Shown: in pieces, positions 56,313 through 64,000 of the stretch
Position numbering within the stretch: position 1 is the first letter of the stretch
How the letters are laid out: each line of letters begins with the position of its first letter
NCBI RefSeq assembly: GCF_029931775.1
Contig: NC_079332.1
Span: 2,058,501 to 2,122,500 of the forward strand
Direction of reading: 5' to 3'
Source of the DNA: Euleptes europaea
Lineage: Eukaryota > Chordata > Lepidosauria > Squamata > Sphaerodactylidae
DNA length: 64,000 nt
Made by a program: the position numbers and the translations under genes
The notes under the pieces: generated by a model
What the model was told of the DNA's origin: nothing
What the model saw: only the letters and a program-made list of their open reading frames with translations
The model's database searches: none

Positions 56313-57040
56313 ATTTCATAACTAGCTGGTGATGTTGTACGGGGGTGGGGAGAAGCTAATTTTTAAAAAACACTCACAACTTTCCAGTGCTTAGGAGCAC
56401 CTCACAAGATACATCGCTGCCAAGGCAATATCATTTGCCTATTGATTAATTTTATCATTGTAAACCAGCCAATCTATAAACAAATTGCCGTAATGATGGC
56501 TCCCAGAACACGGGGATCAAGTCCCATACGTCGTTATGCCCGATTAATTAATTTAATCATACCGACACAACAGATCCAGGACGACAGGGGTGGCTCGATG
56601 CATTGCGCTGCAAAACGCTTAGCAAACCAAACAAACTAAACCCTGCGATGATTATATCCTCCTCGTTTGCATTAATAACGGGGCTGCAAAAGATTGACTT
56701 GCTGTATGTGATAAAGCAAAATGCATTCCACAGATTGCTTCGTGTTTCTCTTCGGGGTTTGATTCTGCCAGGAGCGGCTGGGCTCCTGAATTGGAATACG
56801 AATCCAGAAAACGTGGGCAAAACACACGGGGAGAGCAAGGGGACCTCTGACAGTCAGAAAAGCAAAGCCCCGAAGTAGTCGATGGGGTGGCTGCAAGGAA
56901 ACAGCCATGCATAAATGGCCAATGACAAAGGAAGGTGTATACCACGCGCCCCCCTCATTGAACTTGACTTGGAAAGAGCTCCCACCCCTCACAAAGATTC
57001 TGGGTAACATCTCCTGCAAAGAGCACAGCTGCCTCGAATA
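56313..57040. other. Unique block, candidate conserved non-coding DNA
   Basis: 56420-56720 holds CCTATTGATTAATTTTATCA, GCCCGATTAATTAATTTAAT and CCTCGTTTGCATTAATAACG (an octamer-like TTTGCAT). No repeats and no exon-like frame. Confidence 0.4.
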
Positions 57041-57042
57041 GC

Positions 57043-57125
57043 TGATTTACGGCGACCTCGTAGGGTTTTCAAGGCAAGAGACGTTGGGAGGTGGTTGGCC
57101 ATTGCCTGCCTCCGCGTGGGCTGAG
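57043..57125 (-). repeat. 5S rRNA-derived SINE, tail fragment
   Basis: Reverse strand reads GCGGAGGCAGGCAATGGCCA, TCTTGCCTTGAAAACCCTAC, GAGGTCGCCGTAAAT, matching the tail of the copy at 660-895. Confidence 0.65.
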
Positions 57126-57212
57126 AGAGTTCAGAGAAAACTGTGACCGGCCCAAGGTCACCCCACAGGCTTCATGTGGAGGGGGGGGGGAATCTAAGCC
57201 GGTTCTCCAGAT

Positions 57213-57425
57213 TAGAACCCTGGAGGTTTTTAAGAAGGTTAGATGGCCATCTGTCAGCAACGCTGATTCTATGACCTTAGGCAGATGATGAGAGGGAGGG
57301 CATCTTGGCCATCCTCTGGTCACTGGGGGTGTGGTGGGGGGAGGCAGTTGTGAATTTCCTGCATTGTGCAGGGGGTTGGACTAGATGACCCTGGTGGTCC
57401 CTTCCAACTCTACAATTCTATGATG
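57213..57425 (+). repeat. CR1 LINE 3' fragment
   Basis: CCTGGAGGTTTTTAAGAAGG, GGTTGGACTAGATGACCCTG, CAATTCTATGAT. Confidence 0.87.
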
Positions 57426-58617
57426 TATGTATTCTTGTTGTGAGCCACCCCTGAGCCCAGCTGTTACCAGGAAAAGGCAGGATATAAATCACATCAAATC
57501 AAAATCAAAATAAATGAAAATTCATATTGAAATATACGTTGTTAGTCAGGTGCCACTGGGCTTCTGTTTTATTTTGTTTTGACATACTAACACGCCTCCC
57601 CCTTTGCAACCTCCCTCCGGGATCCGGTTATCTGGGAGAACGGCGAGCGTCAACGTGTTGAATAAACAAATTTTTAAAAATCGGTGATCAGGTTTTTGCC
57701 AGCTCAGTCAGTCCAATTTCGAGGGTTAACAAGGGAAGGTTGCCTAGTCATCCTAGGCATGCTCTAAATAAGAACTGCTTAATCCGCCCACTTAATAGAT
57801 GAGCCAGGATTATTCATTTCGTCAACACTTGTCTAAACTGCAAATATTCCCACTCCCACCAGGAGTAGCCCTGCGGTCTTGTTTGGCTATGCCAAGATGT
57901 CATTTTTGCCTCTCTCCCCACCCCCAAAGATCTATTTGCTAAAATAAACTGAAGAAGGACAGAGAATATAAGGCACAATTTGTACTAGATATATCTGCAA
58001 TTGCTAACTCTGAATTAAACAAATCCTTTCATGAATAATGAAGGAGAAATGGGCCGGGGGGGGGGGGGGGACGGACAAGATAAGATCTTCAATCCATGTA
58101 TTTTTAATTGCTTCATTATCTAAAAAAAAAAATTGGTATGAATACCAGTGGATGCAGTGTGTCGTTAATGCACGAAAAGAAACGTGGGGTTTTTTTAAGT
58201 CAATTCACAAAAGGCTATCAAAAATTAATTTTGTGTGCTGTGATCATTGAAAATGTAAGTGATTTTGTTGGGGTGGAATAAAACATGCTATTTATATGCT
58301 AATAACGAACGAGTCGCTCTCGCCTGTCATTTCGATGCATTAAAAAAATTTTTTTTAATGAACTGTAATGAATTAGAAGCTACTTTTTAATCGGTAGGTA
58401 AAAAACAACAACGGAGGGGCAAGACGACGGGAGATTGACGGAGGTGGTGACAGAATAAAATTAAAACGGGTCAGAAAGCGACCTTTATTTTTGTTGAACG
58501 ATCTGGACAGCAGAGCTGTCACATACCTTTCCCCTTCTTTTAAATTCACAAGGCTTCCTATGGCCACTGATATATGCTTAGCAGGGGTGTACCTCTGCTG
58601 GGCAGCCCATATAGTAG
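57426..58617. other. Unique AT-rich non-coding sequence
   Basis: Contains a poly-G run at 58056-58070. Many AT cores (CACAAAAGGCTATCAAAAAT; GCATTAAAAAAATTTTTTTT). No exon or repeat family recognised. Confidence 0.35.
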
Positions 58618-58845
58618 ATCATAGAATCCTAGAGTTGGAAGGGACCACCAGGGTCATCTAGTCCAACCCCCCTGCACAATGCAGGAAATTCACAACTGCC
58701 TCCCCCTCCCCACACACTCCCAGTGACCCCTACTCCCTGCCCAGAAGATGGCAAAGAAAAGAAAAATCCCCTGGCCAATCTGGCTTGGCGGGAAATTGCT
58801 TCCTGACCCCAAAGTGGCGATTGGCATTACCCTGGGCATGTAAGA
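58618..58845 (-). repeat. CR1 LINE 3' fragment
   Basis: ATCATAGAATCCTAGAGTTG, GGTCATCTAGTCCAACCCCC, then a different internal segment (CTGGCCAATCTGGCTTGGCG) from the usual copies, so another CR1 subfamily is likely. Confidence 0.8.
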
Positions 58846-59093
58846 GAGGGCCACAAGTTAAGAATCCTAATTAAGATTATTGAGATAGAAAGTGCCTGCA
58901 TTAAAACACTATAACTAATTGAAACTACATAGAAGATTTCCAGCCATTCCACACAAGGGGAGAAGGGAATGACTGGCATGATTGGCACAAACAATCTAAG
59001 ACTGAGTCTGCATCTTCTCATTTCCCAGATCTTAAAGGATAGGTAAGTACTACTTAAAGAATAGGTAGTACTGGGATCTTCCACTCATGTGCC

Positions 59094-59385
59094 GGCGTGG
59101 TGTAGTGGTCGAGAGCGGCGGACTCTAATCGGGAGAACCAGGTTCGATTCCCCACTCCTCCACATGAAACGGCGGACACTGACCTGGTGAACTGGGTTGG
59201 TTTCCCCGCTCCTCCACATGAAGCCAGCTGGGTGACCTGGGGCTAGTCACAGCTCTCTGCAAACTCTCTCAGCCCCGCCTAACTCACAGGGTGTCTGTTG
59301 TGGGGACAGGAAGGGAAGGAGTTTGTAAGCTGGTTTGATTCTCCTTAAAAGGTAGAGAAAATCGGCATATAAAAACCAACACATA
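59094..59385 (+). repeat. tRNA-derived SINE, family A
   Basis: GGCGTGGTGTAGTGGTCGAG, GGTTCGATTCC, to ATATAAAAACCAACAC. Confidence 0.9.
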
Positions 59386-59645
59386 GCAGGAGATCTCCGG
59401 CTACCACCTGGAGGTTGGTTGGAAGAAGAAAATACCTATGCTGGAAATAGTAGAAACTATAATAAATGGCAGCACGTGGCTTCAAAGATAATATAATGTG
59501 AAATATACCAACTGGAAAAGAAAACAATATTATAGAATATAATAATTCTATTTTTTGGAAAATCCAAAACACAACATATATTCATAAACACTGTGTTGAA
59601 CATTTATTATAGTTACCACCTGGAGGTTGGCAACGCTAAGGGTTG
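59386..59645. mobile_element. hAT MITE end fragment carrying a nested insert
   Basis: GCAGGAGATCTCCGGC, ACCTGGAGGTTGG and, after the insert, GAGGTTGGCAACGCTAAGG. Only the right end of the MITE remains; it is split at 59419-59613. Confidence 0.65.
59419..59613 (+). mobile_element. Insert C at the hAT MITE end
   Basis: 195 bp. A ~40-nt head (TTGGAAGAAGAAAATACCTA) is followed by AACTATAATAAATG, whose inverted copy CATTTATTATAGTT forms the exact right end. The interior is otherwise weakly palindromic. Target duplication TACCACCTGGAGGTTGG at 59402-59418 and 59614-59630. Confidence 0.65.
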
Positions 59646-60336
59646 CCTAGGAGCATTTGGGAGCGTCATATAATGCCCGGTTATACATTTATCACCTGAA
59701 AACTAAATTTTCTTATATGTAAGTGGAATATAGAGTCTGACTAGATGATTAAAAAAAAATTCCCAGGCATTGCAAGCTGTTAAGTGTTTTCCGGGGTGGA
59801 TCTGACTGATAGCGCAAATGTTCTTTGTTCTGCCGCACTGATGCCTTTAAACATAAGGTGTTTTATTGCTTCTGTTAAACATAAGGTGTTTCATTGCTGA
59901 ATTCTTATGGTGTCAATGATTTTTAGACAGGCACTTGGAAATTGGGATAATCTTCCAAAGGACTGCAAACTCTCTTGAAGAGAACACCACTCTCAAAGAG
60001 TTCGACATCCCTTCGAGCCTTACCTTGGGGATTGTGGTGTTCTTTATTTCCCCTCCTGCTCCCAAATAGGGGCACATTTCACCGGACCTGGTTCCTATAC
60101 AACCCACATGCCCCCATGAACCCGCTGCCTAAGAAACTACGTCGAAACGTAAAGACAGCATTTCCCCAAATGTTGTGAAGATATTGCCATCTGTGTCAAT
60201 GGCGTATAACTAAAAAGAAACAAGCAAATTAGCAGTGGCTCCCGGTTTGGGAAATATCATCCCGGCTTGGGAAATATCGTGGTTGCTGGTGCAAGGTGAC
60301 TTTCGACGCGCGACTTGAGAATTACAACTGTATGCC
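59646..60336. other. Unique non-coding sequence
   Basis: No repeat family or exon recognised. A short duplication (AACATAAGGTGTTTYATTGC) occurs at 59849-59900, and a GGGAAATATCATCCCGGCTT duplication near 60246-60280. Confidence 0.3.
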
Positions 60337-60428
60337 CACATTGGTGCATTGTAGGAATGCACATTGGTGCATTGTAGGAATGCACATTGGTGCATTGTAG
60401 GAATGCACATTGGTGCATTGTAGGAATG
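60337..60428. repeat. 23-bp tandem repeat, four exact units
   Basis: CACATTGGTGCATTGTAGGA plus ATG, four identical copies. Each unit holds a dyad, TGCATT-5 nt-AATGCA across the unit boundary. Confidence 0.95.
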
Positions 60429-60836
60429 CACCACCTCTTCCCTACAACTAACACAGCATGTTTCTAAATTGACATGTATTTTGAGGTGTCGCTAGCATAA
60501 CATGCAGCTAAACCTCATGTTCGGTGTCAATTGTCTCTGGCCTATTCGCTGGGGATGGTTGAATCTGGCAGAGACTCCAAAAGGCAGATGGTTGCGCTAG
60601 AGGGCTGGAACACATGTGCTGACTGATCATCCGGTCATATTTATATGGCCTCTGAAGCCCTCCGGTGTTTCTATATTTATCCCCATGCCGTCCCCACGTT
60701 TTTTTCCAAGGAGCCACCGGAGGTGTAGAAAAAAACCTATTCCGTTTTTATCTTCTTAAGACCCTTAGGCCGAAAGAGAGAAAGTGACTTGCCTACGCGC
60801 TACCTGGTGAGCTTCAGGGCCAAGTACGGATTAGAA

Positions 60837-60908
60837 GCCAGCGTGGTGGCATGGTTAAGAGTGGTGAACTCTGGTCTGGAGAACCGGGTTCGATTCCCCC
60901 ACTCCCCC
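60837..60908 (+). repeat. tRNA-derived SINE, family A, head only
   Basis: AGCCAGCGTGGTGGCATGGT, GGTTCGATTCC, cut off where the hAT MITE begins at 60909. Confidence 0.8.
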
Positions 60909-61384
60909 TAGGGTTGCCAACCCCCAGGTGGTGGGGGAGAAACAGGCATCTCTATACTAATACCAAAGGTTAGGAAAACAGTATAGGAGCGAAAAACATT
61001 TACAAACAAGGTGCAATTTTTATATAAGCTACTGAGATTCCTATAAACATACAATGTACAAATACAAGTAACCACACTATAACCAACATATAGCATGTAC
61101 AAAATATACAATAAAGGAGCCAAAAATCTTTCAAAGGTCTCAGCAGAGTACCAAGTATGTATAAGTTCAAGTTCAATTTTCAGATGAATGAGAAGCCACA
61201 ATTACTATGTGTTGGTTATAGTGTGGTTACTTGTATTTGTACATTGTATGTTTATGGGAACCTCAGTAGCTTATATAAAAATTGCACCTTGTTTGTAAAT
61301 GTTTTTCGCTCTTATACTGTTTTCCTAACCTCCAGGTGGTGGCTGGAGATCTCCCGCTGTTACAACTGATCTCCAGCCGTTAGA
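60909..61384. mobile_element. hAT MITE, truncated, carrying a nested palindromic insert
   Basis: Starts TAGGGTTGCCAAC (opposite orientation to 48698), interrupted at 60935-61326, continues GGCTGGAGATCTCCCGCTGT, and is lost at about 61384 against a CR1 end. Confidence 0.75.
60935..61326 (+). mobile_element. Palindromic insert B in a hAT MITE
   Basis: 392 bp. A head of about 50 nt (CAGGCATCTCTATACTAATA), then a ~120-nt arm from AGGAAAACAGTATAGGAGCG to CACTATAACCAACA, a ~110-nt spacer, and the inverted arm ending CTTATACTGTTTTCCT at the right boundary. Target duplication AACCCCCAGGTGGTGG (60919-60934) and AACCTCCAGGTGGTGG (61327-61342). Confidence 0.75.
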
Positions 61385-61492
61385 GATCGGGGTCACTGGG
61401 GGGGGTGTTGGGGAGGTAGTTGTGAATTTCCTGCATTGTGGGGTTGGACTAGATGATCCTGGTGGTCCCCTCCAACTTTATGATTCTGTGAC
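61385..61492 (+). repeat. CR1 LINE 3' end
   Basis: GGGTCACTGGGGGGGGTGTT to CAACTTTATGATTCTGTGA. Confidence 0.85.
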
Positions 61493-62165
61493 TCTACGAA
61501 AGAGACGGAAAGCCAGGGTTGGTCCTTTGCTTTGAGGAAGAAGGAAGCGGGCACCAGAAAAGAAGATTGGCAGGCACCATCCTGGTGACCAGTGCTCTGA
61601 ACTGTTTCCCTTTGACCACGAGAAGGTAGGTACCCCAAGAGTCCTCTCCTCAACTTCGTTTTGATTCATTTACTCAGCTGCTCTTCACTTACCTATCTAT
61701 TTCCCTTACTTCTGGCTCCAGCAAAACATCATATACGCGTGTGCGCCGCATTCATTAACTGTGATAGATTGCCTTTAAATATTTTTTTTTCTCTACCTGT
61801 GAGCAACTCCCATCAATTTCTCTTCTTCAAATTGAGGAAGCGCATGCCGTGTGGTATAATTACCCACGCTGCAAACATTCGAGACATCTGTGCTCATGTC
61901 ACTAGCTCAATCACAAGCGTCATCTCTTTTTTAAAAAAACTCATCGCCACAGTCGAACGCTTCCTTGGCTCCGGCGGCATCGGGAACAGCTGGTTTCCAA
62001 GAACATTTCGGTATCGGTAATAAACATACCTATTTTTATCACTCCCCAATAACCACAAAACCACTGCGGGCGTTACAAGCACAGGTCACAGAAGGCGGTT
62101 TTAATCAAAGGTGATCGCCCAAAGTCCCCGCACCACCCCAAAATGTCAATTAACCAGGGCTCTGT
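61493..62165. other. Unique non-coding sequence
   Basis: No repeat family or exon recognised. Confidence 0.3.
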
Positions 62166-62543
62166 CCCTGAGGTGAGAAGAAGAAGACGAAGATGAAGAA
62201 GAAGAAGAAGAAGAAGAGGAGGAGGAAGAAGAAGAGGAAGAAGAAGAGGAAGAAGAAGAAGTTGAAGTTTTTATATGCCGACTTTCTCTACCACTTAAGG
62301 GAGATTCAAACCGGCTTACAAGCACCTTAGCTTCCCCTCCCAACAGATGCCCTGTGAGGTAGGTGGGGCTGAGAGAGTGTGACTTGCCCAAGGTCACCCA
62401 GCTGGCTTCGTGGGGAGGAGTGGGGAAACAAATCCAGTTCACCAGATTAGCCTCCACCACTTACGTGGAAGAGTCAAAACCCAGTTCTCGAGATCAGAGT
62501 CCACCGCTCCAAACCACTGCTCTTAACCACTACACCACGCTGT
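62166..62543 (-). repeat. tRNA-derived SINE, family A, with expanded purine tail
   Basis: About 95 bp of GAA/GAG repeats (62167-62262) precede TATATGCCGACTTTCTCTAC; the element ends ACTACACCACGCTG. The tail run is far longer than in other copies. Confidence 0.88.
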
Positions 62544-62639
62544 CCTGTGAATGCCTGTGAGGACATGGAAACGTCTGAGGCCGGTCTTTCCAATAGGGCT
62601 TCCCCGTTCCCCAGCCAGCGAGCCAGCGGTAGCGCTTGT

Positions 62640-62925
62640 TTCCCACCGGCTCAGGTGCACCCAAAGTGGTGCCCGTGGGTGCCACGACACCCACCGATAC
62701 CTTTTCTGGTACCCACCAAATATTTTTAAGGAGTGGGAGAGGCCAGGTAGGGCTTTTGACTGACTATTGGAGAGTTGATTGAATGTGCAGATTTTTTATC
62801 ATGTTGCTTTGGCAGCGGCACAAGGATCTACACGGTGTTACCAAAGCTGCGGCCATCGTTTTGTTGCTGGGCCCGTTTCCAAATTCCAAATGTGCCCGCA
62901 GGCTCAAAAAGGTCGGGGACCTCCA
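62640..62925. mobile_element. Probable hAT-type non-autonomous element, left end lost
   Basis: GGTGCCCGTGGGTGCCACGA internally and a right end reading GGCTCAAAAAGGTCGGGGAC, similar to hAT elements ending in AAAAGGTTGGGGACC. No clear duplication. Confidence 0.45.
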
Positions 62926-63005
62926 GAGTACACTTTAACCTTCTGTGTCACCTTGTGGGTATAATATACCAGCAACGGTCTGTTGTATCCTGTACTTCTC
63001 TTTGT

Positions 63006-63278
63006 AGAAGAAGAAGAGTTGTTTTTTACATGCCAACTTTCTCTACCACTTAAGGGAGACTCAAACCAGCTTGCAGTCACCTTTCCCTTCCCCTCCCCGC
63101 AACAGACACCCTGCGAGGTAGGTGGGGCTGAGAGAGCTGTGACTGGTCCAAGGTCACCCAGCTGGCTTCGTGTGCAGGAGTGGGGAAACGAATCCGGTTC
63201 TCCAGATTAGCCTCCGGTTCTCCAGATCAGAGTCCACCGCTCCAATCCACCGCTCTTAACCACTACACCACAGTGGCT
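63006..63278 (-). repeat. tRNA-derived SINE, family A
   Basis: GAAGAAGAAGAGTTGTTTTT to ACTACACCACAGTGGCTC. The internal phrase GGTTCTCCAGAT is duplicated near 63196-63225. Confidence 0.88.
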
Positions 63279-64000
63279 CACAGGGATTGTAGGAATCCCA
63301 CTCTCTCCCCTGTTCCCCTCCTTGCCCTCTGTGGATCCTCCTCCTTGCCAAATTGACTAAAATCCCTCATTCTGATTCCCTTTCTGGTAAAGGTAGATAG
63401 TTACCTTTCTAAAGCTTTGGGTTGTAACTTGGTGGTCAGTGCAGGTATTCTCTGTTGTGCAGGAAGAGCGAAGTCGGATCTCTAGCCTCCTAAATCCAGC
63501 AACTGTTGTTTAGGACCTAGTCGAAGATGGCCAGGACATTATTAGTTCGGTATGCATTTTACATTTTCAGTAAAAAATAATAATAATGTATTTTGGATTT
63601 GCGTCACTAAACTTATCTTCCCAATTCCCCCAGCACCCAATGGAGTCAGCATGGGTCTTCCCATAGGCACTTAATACTGAACGAATTAGTACATTAATGG
63701 ATGTTTCTTTCCCATTAGCAACCCATCCTCTGGCACTAATTCTCCTTGGGGTGGGTGAGAGCCTATTTAGCATTAACTCCTGTAATGGGTTCTGAAAGTC
63801 CTAACGCAATAAGAGAAGTACATTAAAGACACTTATAGTAAAGGAGTGGCAAAGAAGCTTGTTACTCCAGAACGTCATTTCCACTACCTCTGTATTAACC
63901 AGCCCAGGGTGGGCACTGCAGTAGAGAGAATTGCCAACAAAACCAGGAAAAATGGCTGCTTGGGAAACCCTCACTGAAGCCAGTAATGCGGCTGGTACAA
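63279..64000. other. Unique non-coding sequence
   Basis: No repeat family or exon recognised. An AATAATAATAATG run lies near 63575. Confidence 0.3.

Overview
The window reads as vertebrate, and most likely squamate (lizard, possibly gecko), genomic DNA. The basis is its repeat content: 3' fragments of CR1 LINEs ending in ATTCTATG or TTCTTATG octamers, RTE-BovB, short L1 tails, two tRNA-derived SINE families, a 5S rRNA-derived SINE, Penelope-like ends and non-autonomous hAT elements. No species call is made.

Two protein genes are supported. CIAO3 (NARFL; cytosolic Fe-S assembly component 3) is complete on the + strand at 26066-36623. It has 11 coding exons, all introns GT-AG, phases agree across every junction, and the product is 480 aa with all eight cluster cysteines. 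It has a CpG-rich CCAAT/YY1-type promoter and an AATAAA at 37117. SPSB3 (SPRY and SOCS box 3) lies tail-to-tail on the - strand. Only its last three coding exons (43105-45347) are recognised: the end of the SPRY domain and the SOCS box. Its 5' exons were not found in the remaining 18.6 kb.

Layout: 1-25.7 kb is gene-poor, with SINE/LINE copies separated by unique blocks, some of which look like conserved non-coding DNA. 25.8-37.1 kb is CIAO3, with CR1, SINE and an antisense L1 in its introns. 37.5-38.4 kb is a 60-bp minisatellite. 38.7-42.7 kb holds an L1 tail, hAT/CR1 fragments and a GC-rich block. 42.7-45.4 kb is the 3' part of SPSB3. 45.5-64 kb is repeats plus AT-rich unique blocks.

The most interesting signals are three. 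(1) The minisatellite behind CIAO3 carries 14 tandem copies of a consensus DR5 retinoic-acid-type site. (2) Six insertions share a 'short head plus long palindrome' form with 12-17 bp target duplications; two are recognisable Penelope-like ends. (3) Three of those six landed in the same 11-bp stretch at the end of a hAT MITE, which suggests a site preference. The two genes act in separate pathways (Fe-S protein maturation; cullin-RING ubiquitin ligase substrate recognition), so their adjacency is positional only.
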